From positions 1 to 44,395 of the forward strand of contig CAZRJC010000016.1 in the NCBI GenBank assembly GCA_964600385.1: a stretch of DNA of 44,395 nt, in the 5' to 3' direction. A program made the translations under genes and the position numbers. A model generated the notes under the pieces. That model was not told the origin of the DNA, ran no database searches, and saw nothing but the letters and a program-made list of their open reading frames with translations. This document shows positions 17,191 to 25,516 of the stretch, in pieces. This stretch comes from DMER64 sp964600385 (GTDB lineage: Bacteria; Bacteroidota; Bacteroidia; Bacteroidales; UBA932). Numbering within the stretch: position 1 is the stretch's first letter; every line of letters begins with the position of its first letter.

Positions 17191-18115
17191 TAATATCGGG
17201 ATTCATAGTATGGAAAACACTAAGATAAGAAGTTATCTGAAACCTGATATCCCGCGCCAGCACAAAATGTAATCTCGATCCGGGAATTGCCTGCAGAGCC
17301 ACTTCGTGATCGGGAAGAATCCCATGTTTCACTATTAACAATGCAGCACTGTCGGGTTGTTGGTTCACCCATTGCGTGGATTTTTCATAATCCAGAAGAA
17401 TTTGTTCTACCAATTGAGGGTTTTCTTTTATGATGTCTGCTTTAACCATCAATGCCGTGAGCGCGATAGGGCTTCCCTGAATGTTTTCCCATTCCCGGTT
17501 CAGGTCAAACAGGGAATGAACTGTTTTGTTTCTTGACAATACCAGACTGGCCTGCGGTTCCGATATTACGCCTAGAGGTGCCTGTCCCGAGGCCACTGCG
17601 TTAGCCAGGTCAATGTGAGTAGGAAAACTGTAATCCAGGGTGATATCCTTTTCCGGGTCAATTCCGTTATATTGGAGTAAATACCGGAATAAAACATCCG
17701 GTGTCATTCCCCTGGCCATGACATACACTCTTTTATCTCTGAGGTTTTCCCAACTCGTAATGGTTGTATCGTTTCCGAATAAATAAAACGTTCCCCATAC
17801 AGGAATGGCTACAGTCTTGTAATCCAACCCCTTGTTATATACTAAAGCGGCCATGGTTGTAGGAAGAACGGCGAAATCGGCGCTTCCGTCGAGCATCATC
17901 TTCCGGACTTGTATGGGTTCGTTTTCTATTTCAATTGAGATGTCTGCATTGCCTGCATTGGCAATACTGTCTATCATTCTTATCATCCCCATGGATGAGG
18001 GGCCTTTTAGTGTAGCTATGGTATATGTTTTTTCGGATCCGGTCTTTCCGGCCGGATTGCCGCAGCTCTGAAAAAATAATACAGACAGTATACACAGAAG
18101 ACAAAGAATACGCAT
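17153..18115 (-). CDS. ABC transporter substrate-binding lipoprotein (NMT1/THI5/TauA-like)
   Basis: This 320-residue periplasmic binding protein has a lipoprotein signal ending in FFQSC (Cys18). The two-lobed NMT1/TauA-type fold is recognisable: TYTIATLKGPSSMGMIRM at the start, the DGSADFAVLPTTMAALVYNKG hinge motif, and LRDKRVYVMARGMTPDVLFRY. Family ligands include taurine, alkanesulfonates, nitrate, aliphatic nitriles and thiamine pyrimidine precursors; the ligand here cannot be told. It is the first gene of the minus-strand ABC operon and is divergent from the TM1266-family/TonB-receptor pair, which suggests joint action in import. Confidence 0.9.
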   Translation of the reverse strand: MRILCLLCILSVLFFQSCGNPAGKTGSEKTYTIATLKGPSSMGMIRMIDSIANAGNADISIEIENEPIQVRKMMLDGSADFAVLPTTMAALVYNKGLDYKTVAIPVWGTFYLFGNDTTITSWENLRDKRVYVMARGMTPDVLFRYLLQYNGIDPEKDITLDYSFPTHIDLANAVASGQAPLGVISEPQASLVLSRNKTVHSLFDLNREWENIQGSPIALTALMVKADIIKENPQLVEQILLDYEKSTQWVNQQPDSAALLIVKHGILPDHEVALQAIPGSRLHFVLARDIRFQITSYLSVFHTMNPDIIGGKIPDEDFIY

Positions 18116-18132
18116 AATATCAAAATTATCAG

Positions 18133-18140
18133 CAAAAATA
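18133..18140 (-). promoter_or_regulatory. -7 box of the ABC operon
   Basis: TATTTTTG on the minus strand lies 17 nt before the substrate-binding-protein start. No good -33 TTG is seen at 19-21 nt. Confidence 0.5.
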
Positions 18141-18171
18141 GAACAAATTTATGCTCCCCGGAAAAATGTAT

Positions 18172-18179
18172 TATCTTTG
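18172..18179 (+). promoter_or_regulatory. -7 box of the TM1266/TonB operon
   Basis: TATCTTTG matches TAnnTTTG exactly. The -33 position reads TTT rather than TTG. It predicts transcription from about 18184 and therefore a leader of about 100 nt. Confidence 0.65.
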
Positions 18180-18183
18180 CAGC

Positions 18184-18285
18184 GCAAACAACGTAATAAT
18201 GTGCTTGTTCTGCGATTACGGATTGATTCCGTATCTAGGTAAGCACGTAACTTCTAACAAATTAATCTAATCCGGAGGTATTCTG
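18184..18285 (+). promoter_or_regulatory. Structured leader RNA with a rare Shine-Dalgarno sequence
   Basis: The leader contains nested helices: an outer stem GTGCTT (18201-18206) with AAGCAC (18241-18246) encloses a hairpin TACGGA (18217-18222) / TCCGTA (18228-18233). TTACG (18216-18220) could instead pair with CGTAA at 18192 or 18246. GGAGGT (18274-18279) lies 6 nt before the ATG, a near-perfect Shine-Dalgarno sequence in a phylum that rarely has one. TTCCG (18227-18231) can pair with CGGAG (18273-18277). This layout resembles a translational switch. It matches no riboswitch core I recognise (no TPP, cobalamin or SAM signature). Confidence 0.5.
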
Positions 18286-18531
18286 ATGGAAAAGAGAGTA
18301 GGAACAGTAATCATTCAGATTGATCATCACGAGAATGTCGTTTTGCTTAACGATATCATTTCTCAACATGCTGCCATCGTACTGGGAAGACAAGGTCTGC
18401 CGCGCAGTAATGGCAAGAGTCTTATTTCACTTATTCTTGAAGGTACCACAGATGAGATTGGATCCCTTACGGGCCGGCTGGGCCGCTTAGACGGGATTCA
18501 GGTAAAATCGGTACTCTTGAAGAATATATAA
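18286..18531 (+). CDS. TM1266-family putative iron-only hydrogenase system regulator
   Basis: This 81-residue protein (MEKRVGTVIIQIDHHENVVL, then NDIISQHAAIVLGRQGLP and LILEGTTDEIGSLTGRLGRL) resembles the TM1266 family (TIGR03959), a small ferredoxin-like/ACT-type fold usually encoded next to the [FeFe]-hydrogenase maturases HydE, HydF and HydG. No hydrogenase gene is in this window. It lies 1 nt upstream of a TonB-dependent receptor and divergent from an ABC importer, so here it may sense something connected with that import. Translation starts behind a GGAGGT sequence, unlike its neighbours. Confidence 0.82.
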   Translation: MEKRVGTVIIQIDHHENVVLLNDIISQHAAIVLGRQGLPRSNGKSLISLILEGTTDEIGSLTGRLGRLDGIQVKSVLLKNI

Positions 18532-18532
18532 T

Positions 18533-20722
18533 ATGACAAAAAAACACCTTATTTTTTGGACGGCCCTTTGTCTGGCCGGATTCTCTTCAACGGCCTTTGG
18601 CCAGAATTCATATGATTCCATTCCGGTTCCGCTGGGAGAAATAGTTGTAACCAGTCTCAGATTCAACAGACAGATAAAAGAACTACCTGTTTCCATGGCG
18701 GTTTCGGATTCTTCTGATTACCAGAAACATTCCGCCTTTACTCTTGCTAATGTTCTGGAAGAAGAACCGGGTGTGTCGAGGGGTGGAGACGGGGTGTGGG
18801 CCACGAACATCAATGTCCGGGGTTTTAATGAAGACCGTCTGGTGATACTGATTGACGGGAGCAGGGTGGAAACGGCCACCGATCTCACTGCCTCGCTCAG
18901 TATGATTGACGTGAACGACATTGAACGGGTAGAAGTGATCAAGGGAGCACAGTCTTCCCTGTACGGTACCGGCGCAATGGGCGGTATTGTTAATATTATT
19001 ACAAAACAGGGACATTTTGGTGCAAAACCTTATGTGTCGGCCGATGTCATCTCGGGTTTTGCTTCGGTTAACAGGCTGTTTTCCAATTATGCTTCGGTCA
19101 GTGCAGGATCCCGGAAATGGTTTCTCAGTGTAGCCGGGACATACGCAAAAGCCGGTGATTTACGTACCCCCGACGGTATTTTGCCTAACAGCCAATATAC
19201 CACAAATAACATCTCGGCAAAATTCGGGGCAAAACCCCTGCCCAACCATCTGTTTAAAATTCAATACCAACGGAACTGGTCCACCGATGTAGGTGTTCCG
19301 GGCGGTGATGCGTTTCCCGGACCGGCTACCGCAACGTACACAGACATCGGACGTCACCTGCTCTCGGCCAGTTACCAGATTTCCAACATAACAGACAAAT
19401 GGTCTTCTCTGGAACTTAAATATTTCACTCAATATATTGTCCGTGACGTGGCTTTGGAACCTAATACAGTGACAAACGCCACCCTTCCCAACGGAAACAC
19501 CCAGCGTACAACCCCTGAAATTTTTTATCCAACAGGGAAGCACCTTACCAACGGAGTGCAGCTGCAGGGAACCTGGGATCTGTCGGCCAGGAATGTGCTT
19601 ATTGCAGGTGTGGATGTATGGGGCAGAAAACTTCAGACAGGAAGGGAAAAACACATTAGGGTCGATATCCTGAATCCCGCAGGGACCATTATTAAAACCA
19701 ATAACATAATCCGGGGCGAGACGCCCATCCCGCAATCGAGCTTCAGCAGTGCGGGGATTTTCTTTCAGAATGAAACGCGCTTTTTAAACGACAAACTGAC
19801 CATGATTCTCGGTGGAAGGTTTGACGGCATACTTATTAAAAACGAGCAGGGAACGGACGTGGATTATATCATTACCAACGGGGTTAGAAACGATGCGCCT
19901 CCTACTCAGAAAATCACTTTCGAGGCCGGCCGGGAGAACAGTTTGTCATGGAGTGCCAACGCCGGATTTTTGTATAAACTTTTTAAGCAGACTCATCTGT
20001 CCCTGAATCTGGCAAGGGCTTTCCGGGCTCCTTCTCTGGAAGAACGCTTTAAATTCATTGACCTGGGTAATTATGTGCGTCTGGGCGATCCCTCCCTCAA
20101 ACCCGAAACATCATATTCGGCAGATCTGGGGGTCAGGGTTTGGAAACAGAAATTTAATCTGCAAGCCGGATTGTTCGTTAACCGTTTGAGCAATATGATT
20201 GTTGAAACCCCGGGAGAATTTATCTATACACTTACAGCCGATTCAAAATCCGACACGCTGCCGGCGCTGGTGAATGCCAATGTTAGAAAAGCATTGCTTT
20301 ACGGGTTTGATATGAAGTTCGCCTATAATTTCAGTTCAGATTTTGTGCTCTACGGGTCGGGTGCCTATGTCAGGGGAATTGCTCTGGAAACAGACGGGAA
20401 TCTTCCTCTCATACCTCCTCTCAACGGCCGTTTGGGACTCCGTTATACTTATAAAGGAACAGGGACGGTTGATCTTTCTGTATTCGGTGCTGCAAAACAG
20501 GATAAGGTCGCAGAGGGTGAAAAGGAAACACCCGGGTATTATCGGTTGGATGCCGTGTTGAACACCGTTCCCTTTGATCTGGGAATAGTCAGACTTCAGT
20601 TTTTTGCAGGAGTGGATAACATTACCAACAACCGTTACACCAATCACCTTTCTACCAATAGAGGAGATATAAGTGTAGAACCGGGCCGGAATATCTATGT
20701 GCGTTTAAGACTGTCTTTTTAA
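18533..20722 (+). CDS. TonB-dependent outer-membrane receptor
   Basis: The 729-residue protein has a signal peptide ending near AFGQ and a TonB-box-like LGEIVVTS. A plug domain follows (LANVLEEEPGVSRGGDG, NINVRGFNEDRLVILIDG, DIERVEVIKGAQSSLYGTGA), then a 22-strand-type barrel ending RNIYVRLRLSF with the terminal aromatic. It lacks the N-terminal carboxypeptidase-like domain of SusC proteins and has no SusD partner, so it belongs to the siderophore/vitamin/metal type rather than the glycan type. It is co-transcribed with the TM1266-family gene. With the divergent ABC system it would form an outer-to-inner membrane uptake route. The ligand is unknown. Confidence 0.93.
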   Translation: MTKKHLIFWTALCLAGFSSTAFGQNSYDSIPVPLGEIVVTSLRFNRQIKELPVSMAVSDSSDYQKHSAFTLANVLEEEPGVSRGGDGVWATNINVRGFNEDRLVILIDGSRVETATDLTASLSMIDVNDIERVEVIKGAQSSLYGTGAMGGIVNIITKQGHFGAKPYVSADVISGFASVNRLFSNYASVSAGSRKWFLSVAGTYAKAGDLRTPDGILPNSQYTTNNISAKFGAKPLPNHLFKIQYQRNWSTDVGVPGGDAFPGPATATYTDIGRHLLSASYQISNITDKWSSLELKYFTQYIVRDVALEPNTVTNATLPNGNTQRTTPEIFYPTGKHLTNGVQLQGTWDLSARNVLIAGVDVWGRKLQTGREKHIRVDILNPAGTIIKTNNIIRGETPIPQSSFSSAGIFFQNETRFLNDKLTMILGGRFDGILIKNEQGTDVDYIITNGVRNDAPPTQKITFEAGRENSLSWSANAGFLYKLFKQTHLSLNLARAFRAPSLEERFKFIDLGNYVRLGDPSLKPETSYSADLGVRVWKQKFNLQAGLFVNRLSNMIVETPGEFIYTLTADSKSDTLPALVNANVRKALLYGFDMKFAYNFSSDFVLYGSGAYVRGIALETDGNLPLIPPLNGRLGLRYTYKGTGTVDLSVFGAAKQDKVAEGEKETPGYYRLDAVLNTVPFDLGIVRLQFFAGVDNITNNRYTNHLSTNRGDISVEPGRNIYVRLRLSF

Positions 20723-20764
20723 TTCTTTTCTATATCTTTACTTTCCATAGGGAAGTTTTTGTAA

Positions 20765-21547
20765 ATGAAGGTACTCAATAGAATTATCGGTTTTTCGGCG
20801 GTTTTTTGTATACTGTGTATCCTGTTTTCATTATTCTTTCCGGGCAATATAAGGTTTGTCGACAATATCAGGCTGTTTTTTCAGAAGCCACTGGTCAAAT
20901 GGGCCGGTAAAATCCATATAGAACCCGTTATCTCCGAAGACATTGATATTGAATTTGATGAGCTCAGAGATTTTATTAAGGATTTGCCGCCAGGCAGTGT
21001 GTTTTTTACACGAACCAGAAGTTATCCCCTGTGCGAACTTATACCCGGAGAGTGGAAACATTCGGGAATATTTCTTGGAACAAAAGCACAGATAGCCTCA
21101 TATATAGATACATCGGGACCTTTGTACCGTGCGCTCGATACCCTTATGAACTATACCGATATATATGTACTTGACAGTCAGTCAGAAGGCGTTAGTGTTC
21201 ATCCCATACAGGAACTTTCCAATCTGAACGAAAGCTCGTGCCTTACTAGTTTTGCAGCTTTTGCTTTTAACGGGAGAACAGCCCGGAGAGAGGATTTTAT
21301 TGAAAAAGGGTTAAGTTTTTCTGGTGTGGAATACGATTATGACTGGATTACCGAAGATCCCGGTTCCGTTTTTTGCTCGGAACTCCTTTACCATTCTTTG
21401 CGGGCCGTTGGAATTCGTGTAAAAAATAGAACAAAGACCATGGGTAGAATAATTTTTACTCCCGACGATTTGTACCGGTATCTGAAACTCTATGCCGGAA
21501 AAAGGAAAATGTTTACCTTCTACGGCAGTATTAGTAAACAAAAGTAA
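20765..21547 (+). CDS. YiiX/YebB-like NlpC/P60 cysteine hydrolase
   Basis: This 260-residue protein has an N-terminal membrane anchor (VFCILCILFSLFF) and a permuted papain-like fold. The catalytic His is in WKHSGIFLG (His99) and the Cys in VFCSELLYHSL (Cys204); DLPPGSVFFTRTRSY opens the domain. Relatives act on amide or ester bonds in lipids or peptidoglycan; the substrate is unproven. The gene stands alone between the TonB receptor and rpsP. A near-consensus TATCTTTA (20733-20740) upstream may be its -7 box. Confidence 0.82.
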   Translation: MKVLNRIIGFSAVFCILCILFSLFFPGNIRFVDNIRLFFQKPLVKWAGKIHIEPVISEDIDIEFDELRDFIKDLPPGSVFFTRTRSYPLCELIPGEWKHSGIFLGTKAQIASYIDTSGPLYRALDTLMNYTDIYVLDSQSEGVSVHPIQELSNLNESSCLTSFAAFAFNGRTARREDFIEKGLSFSGVEYDYDWITEDPGSVFCSELLYHSLRAVGIRVKNRTKTMGRIIFTPDDLYRYLKLYAGKRKMFTFYGSISKQK

Positions 21548-21550
21548 ATT

Positions 21551-21580
21551 TTGCCGTAAAATTAAAATCACATATCTTTG
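21551..21580 (+). promoter_or_regulatory. Promoter of rpsP-rimM
   Basis: TTG (21551-21553), a 19-nt spacer and TATCTTTG (21573-21580) give an exact consensus match. Confidence 0.85.
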
Positions 21581-21640
21581 CAGGCCTTTTCTCGAGAAGA
21601 TTAGGAAGTTAAATGATTATTAACTTATTAAACAAACATT

Positions 21641-22213
21641 ATGGCAGTTAAAATTCGTCTTGCCCGCCATGGCAAAAAAAATTACGCTTATTTCCACATT
21701 ATAGTTGCCGATTCCCGCGCACCGCGTGACGGTCGTCTGATTGAACAACTGGGTACTTATAACCCTAATACCAATCCGGCTACTATTGAACTCAATGCAG
21801 AACGTGCCCTGTACTGGATCACAACCGGAGCACAACCTACTCTTACAGCCCGCAGACTCCTTTCCTATAAAGGAATCATGCTGAAAAAGCATTTACAGGA
21901 AGGTGTGACCAAAGGTGCTCTTACCCAGGATCAGGCTGATGCTAAATGGGAAGCATGGATGCAGGAAAAAGAATCAAAAATATCTGCAAAGAAGGGTAAA
22001 TTGGCTCAGGAAACAAGAGAAGAGAAGAAGAAAAGACTTGAGGCCGAAGCTCAGGTTAACCAGGAACGTGCTGCCGCTTTACTTGCAAAACGTCAGGAAG
22101 TGGCTGCCAGACTTGCTGCTGCAGCTGCCCAGGCTGCTGCAAAAGCAGAAGAAGCCATTGCCGAAATTGAAGGAAACGCTGTTCCCGAAACAGAAGAAGC
22201 TCCTGCTGAATAG
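21641..22213 (+). CDS. rpsP: 30S ribosomal protein S16 with long C-terminal tail
   Basis: The first roughly 85 residues are canonical S16 (MAVKIRLARHGKKNYAYFHI, DSRAPRDGRLIEQLGTYNP, GAQPTLTARRLLSYKGIMLK). The remaining 100 or so are a charged, alanine-rich helical tail (KKRLEAEAQVNQERAAALLAK, then LAAAAAQAAAKAEEA) ending acidic. Tails of this kind are usual in Bacteroidota S16. S16 stabilises the 5' domain of 16S rRNA in 30S assembly. rimM follows after 3 nt. Confidence 0.97.
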   Translation: MAVKIRLARHGKKNYAYFHIIVADSRAPRDGRLIEQLGTYNPNTNPATIELNAERALYWITTGAQPTLTARRLLSYKGIMLKKHLQEGVTKGALTQDQADAKWEAWMQEKESKISAKKGKLAQETREEKKKRLEAEAQVNQERAAALLAKRQEVAARLAAAAAQAAAKAEEAIAEIEGNAVPETEEAPAE

Positions 22214-22216
22214 ATC

Positions 22217-22735
22217 ATGACAGAAAAGGCACGGCTCATCCCGGCTGCCTCGGTCCAAAAAACTTTTGGAAAAAACGGGGAACTTCTGATACGGTTTTTT
22301 TCAGAAATCCCCGAAAACATGATTTCTTCTTTCAACGAAACAGAACCGGTATTCATTCTTATGGATGAAATACCGGTTCCTTTTTATTTTGAATCACTCC
22401 AACCCAAAGGATCCGGCAAAGCCGTAGTTCGTTTCCAGAATTTTCTGTCGGAAAAATTTGCTTCTGAATTAGTCGGGAAGGAACTCTGTCTGGAAGAACG
22501 GATGGACAATGATCCAGATATTGATTTGTCCGGTTATACCTTTAGCGCCTGTTATTCAGATGGAAAAGAATATAAGGGAAAGGTAACGGCTTTTTTTGAT
22601 TACCCGGGGAATCCGTGTATTGAGCTGGAATTCAACAACGGGAAACGTTTTCTCGTCCCTTTTCATCCGCATTTTATAAGGAAGATAGACAGAAAGTCAA
22701 GGTATTTAAAGCTATCTTTACCTGACGGAATCTAG
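22217..22735 (+). CDS. rimM: Ribosome maturation factor RimM
   Basis: This 172-residue protein has the RimM two-domain layout: an N-terminal beta-barrel (VQKTFGKNGELLIRF, DEIPVPFYFESLQPKGSGKA) and a C-terminal PRC-like barrel (KGKVTAFFDYPGNPCIELEF, FLVPFHPHFIRKID, LKLSLPDGI). RimM assists maturation of the 30S head. Its position 3 nt after rpsP agrees with the common rpsP-rimM pairing. The sequence is divergent in detail, so the context adds weight. Confidence 0.9.
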   Translation: MTEKARLIPAASVQKTFGKNGELLIRFFSEIPENMISSFNETEPVFILMDEIPVPFYFESLQPKGSGKAVVRFQNFLSEKFASELVGKELCLEERMDNDPDIDLSGYTFSACYSDGKEYKGKVTAFFDYPGNPCIELEFNNGKRFLVPFHPHFIRKIDRKSRYLKLSLPDGI

Positions 22736-22740
22736 TTGAC

Positions 22741-23895
22741 ATGCTGCAGGCTGTATTATCCACATTACCAATGTTTGTGTGTGGGTTTTGGTTTCTGACC
22801 ATTATTCTGGACAGAGGCAGAACTTCACGATCACAAACAATGCTTGCTTTATTCATGTCCGCTTCTTTTCTTGTGTTTTTTGCCCATGCCTATTATTTTA
22901 ATCACGGGCAATTGTTTTTCCCGGCTGTTGAGAGCCTGTACACACTATCTTCTCTTTTGGTTTACCCCCTGTTTTTTTTGTATTTGTCTGCACTCACAGA
23001 GGCCCGTCCGGGCTGGCTCGGCAAATGGCTCATACTGACTCCTTCTTTTCTTTTTTTTATCATTGTGGCTATCATATTCCTTCTCATGACGGAGCAGGAA
23101 ACAGGCAAATACTTGGATTATGTGCAAAATCAAATAGACAAAAACGGATTATCGGGTCTGGCATTGCTGCAAGTATCGGTCATACGTTTAAGCAGGCTTG
23201 TATATATCATTCAGATAATACCGGTTGTGATTTTTGGAGTAAAAAAAATATCGCGTTATCAGCGGGATCTGGAGAATTTCTATTCCTCCACCAAGGACCG
23301 TTCCTTATGGTGGGCGAGGAATATGCTTTATGTGCTTATTTTCACATCTTTGGTGTCTGCTTCTTTAACACTCATTGGTAGAGACGTATTTGACCGGGCG
23401 TTATGGATGCTTCTGATTCCTTCGTGTCTTTTCTCCGTACTGTTATATGTAGTAGGATATGTAGGTTATCATCAGCGTTTTACGGCCAAGGATTTTGCAG
23501 AGGAAATCTCCCTGACAGATCATATTGCTGTTCGCCCGGCAGAAGTTGAGCCCAACTTGCGGGAAAAATTGATACGTATGATGGAAAAGGAGCAGCTGTA
23601 TACAAGGGAAGACCTTCGAATATCCGATCTTGCCCTTCTGCTGGGCACCAACAGGACCTATCTTTCAAATATTGTAAATCAGGAAATGGGCTTGTCTTTC
23701 TCTGATTTTATTAACTCGTACCGGGTGAACCATGCCAAACAACTGTTAATGGACCCTGCCAGCCAGAATTTATCAATAAAGGGAATAGGGGAATCGTCGG
23801 GGTTTAGTAACGATGCCTCTTTTTTCAGGGTATTCAAAAAAGAAACAGGGCAGAGTCCTGCCGCGTGGAGGTCATCTGCTATGCAATTCCGCTAA
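22741..23895 (+). CDS. Membrane-anchored AraC-family transcriptional regulator
   Basis: The 384-residue protein has about seven transmembrane helices in residues 1-240 and a C-terminal AraC/XylS DNA-binding domain (about 280-380). The two helix-turn-helix motifs are LRISDLALLLGTNRTYLSNIVNQ and LSIKGIGESSGFSNDASFFRVFKK, ending QSPAAWR. This architecture is common in Bacteroidetes and suggests direct sensing at the membrane. It starts 5 nt after rimM and may share the ribosomal transcript, although a regulated role would argue for its own promoter. Its end overlaps the convergent lipoprotein gene by 17 nt. The regulon is unknown; the adjacent lipoprotein is one candidate target. Confidence 0.92.
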   Translation: MLQAVLSTLPMFVCGFWFLTIILDRGRTSRSQTMLALFMSASFLVFFAHAYYFNHGQLFFPAVESLYTLSSLLVYPLFFLYLSALTEARPGWLGKWLILTPSFLFFIIVAIIFLLMTEQETGKYLDYVQNQIDKNGLSGLALLQVSVIRLSRLVYIIQIIPVVIFGVKKISRYQRDLENFYSSTKDRSLWWARNMLYVLIFTSLVSASLTLIGRDVFDRALWMLLIPSCLFSVLLYVVGYVGYHQRFTAKDFAEEISLTDHIAVRPAEVEPNLREKLIRMMEKEQLYTREDLRISDLALLLGTNRTYLSNIVNQEMGLSFSDFINSYRVNHAKQLLMDPASQNLSIKGIGESSGFSNDASFFRVFKKETGQSPAAWRSSAMQFR

Positions 23896-25444
23896 GAGTT
23901 ATATCTGTATATCCCGTTACACTGCTCGCTGTGAACCGGATATAACGCAGGAACCCGCCTAACCTGGTGGGACCAAGGTATCCGCCATGTGTCTGCAATG
24001 TGTATCCTTTTGACTTGATTGTATCAAGATATTTTTCCGCCAGAGAGTTCTTTGTCCTGATTACTCCAGTCGGTGACAGGAACGGATTTTCTTCGTTAGT
24101 AGTGTAGCTTACCAAAGTACATGATCCTGCAAAAGCCGGATAGTTTTTCAGCTCGGGATACTGTGCTGTTATTTTGTTCCAGTCTGTGTAATCGGATGGT
24201 TGTTCTTCTCCCTCCCCGTCAGAAACCGGCGGTGTCGTGCTTAAAGTGACATAAACCACTTCCCCGGCGGGGACCTCTACGGACTGGGTTTCCTTGTTCC
24301 CGTTCTTATCTATGGCTGTAAGTAACCATCTGCCCTTGTTGAGGATGGTGTAGGCGAACTTCACTCCGTCATCAATTATATTACCGATGGCAACAGCAAT
24401 TGAGGCTTTCGAAGGAGAAGAAGAGGCCTGGTTCTGGGCTATGACAATGTCTGCCTGGTCCTGACTGTCGGTGTCTTCAATCATCACAAACGATTTGTTC
24501 GTGCCGGCGGTGTTCTGGGCATCGGTTTTGGCCACATCTACCGTTTCCTTTATGGTTTCAACCACCAGATCGACTCCGGCATCTGCACCGATAACCCCCA
24601 GAATAGGGTCTTTCCATTTCATGCCGGCAAGATTTGAGGTAATGTTGGCGGCAATCTGGGCTCTGTCGGCATTGGAGTTGGCGTTATACAGGTCGATGGT
24701 AAGCTTTCCCACCTCGGCGGCCGCCATCCCGTTACCCAGAGGTGTTGCGGTAGCAACAACATCGGTCATTAGTTCGGCCCCGGCTTTTACTCCCTCAGCA
24801 CCCTCCAGAACTACTATCCGCTGCAGTGTAAGTCCTTTATCTACAGAGGTAAGGGCAAATTCATTATTATCCTGTTGGAAGTCATTGAACATCTGGGGAG
24901 CCTGAGTATCAAAATCGCCATTCTCTATTTTTTTCCAGAAGTCGCCCTCACCGGAAGTCTTTCCTTTCCATTCGGGACGGAGTTTGTTGTATAATTCGCT
25001 ACGGTCGGCGGAACTCAGATTGGATGCCACGGTAAGCACCCTCTCACGGCTTCTTTTACCGCTTCCGGTCATCCAGGAAAGAAAAGCTTTCCCCGATGAT
25101 ACAATTCCCTTTGTATTAACAGTAGTGAGAACTCCCGATTCTTCGAGTGTTTTGAATGCTTTCTCGTAGTCCTTAATATACGGGACCATATCTGCGACCG
25201 ATTTAAAGAAATCGTCGTATTCGTTGGCCGAGACTGTCCCCTGAAGGATGTTTTTCGTAAAACCGTCCGATGTGTATTCCAGGTATTTAAGCACAATCAA
25301 TTGTTTTCGTACGGCATAATCGGCAAATACGGCCACATCGTTCCGGAACTCCTCGGTTCCCTCGTAGTCTCCGCCAAGGCCTTTGCATCCCGGGATGGAC
25401 ACAACGGTCAGACTTAACAAAAATAAAAAAACAATTTTCTTCAT
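23879..25444 (-). CDS. Unrecognised 521-residue lipoprotein
   Basis: I do not recognise this family. It has a lipoprotein signal (MKKIVFLFLLSLTVVSIPGC), then a largely helical region to about residue 350. A Gly/Ala-rich middle (ATATPLGNGMAAAEVGKL, IAANITSNLAGM, PILGVIGADAGVDLVVETIK) looks like packed helices rather than transmembrane segments. A short beta region follows (NKGRWLLTAIDKNGNKETQS), then a proline/glutamate linker (PPVSDGEGEEQPSD) and an approximately 100-residue C-terminal domain (WNKITAQYPELKNYPAFAGS to the end). The lipidated N terminus plus linker suggests surface or periplasmic display. It is monocistronic and convergent with the AraC gene. Confidence 0.85.
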   Translation of the reverse strand: MKKIVFLFLLSLTVVSIPGCKGLGGDYEGTEEFRNDVAVFADYAVRKQLIVLKYLEYTSDGFTKNILQGTVSANEYDDFFKSVADMVPYIKDYEKAFKTLEESGVLTTVNTKGIVSSGKAFLSWMTGSGKRSRERVLTVASNLSSADRSELYNKLRPEWKGKTSGEGDFWKKIENGDFDTQAPQMFNDFQQDNNEFALTSVDKGLTLQRIVVLEGAEGVKAGAELMTDVVATATPLGNGMAAAEVGKLTIDLYNANSNADRAQIAANITSNLAGMKWKDPILGVIGADAGVDLVVETIKETVDVAKTDAQNTAGTNKSFVMIEDTDSQDQADIVIAQNQASSSPSKASIAVAIGNIIDDGVKFAYTILNKGRWLLTAIDKNGNKETQSVEVPAGEVVYVTLSTTPPVSDGEGEEQPSDYTDWNKITAQYPELKNYPAFAGSCTLVSYTTNEENPFLSPTGVIRTKNSLAEKYLDTIKSKGYTLQTHGGYLGPTRLGGFLRYIRFTASSVTGYTDITLSGIA

Positions 25445-25463
25445 AGCTTGTCTGTTAATATAG

Positions 25464-25471
25464 CAAAGCTA
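25464..25471 (-). promoter_or_regulatory. -7 box of the unrecognised lipoprotein gene
   Basis: TAGCTTTG on the minus strand lies 19 nt before the ATG. The -33 position is not a clear TTG. Confidence 0.5.
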
Positions 25472-25516
25472 CAAAAAGGCAAAAAAGGAGACTCGCAAAA
25501 GGTAAAATACTGGCTC

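Noticed and set aside
18184..18285. TPP riboswitch controlling a thiamine-precursor transporter
   Set aside because: The NMT1/THI5-like binding protein made this tempting, but the conserved TPP core (CUGAGA-type and matching segments) is absent, and the leader precedes the TM1266 gene rather than the ABC operon.
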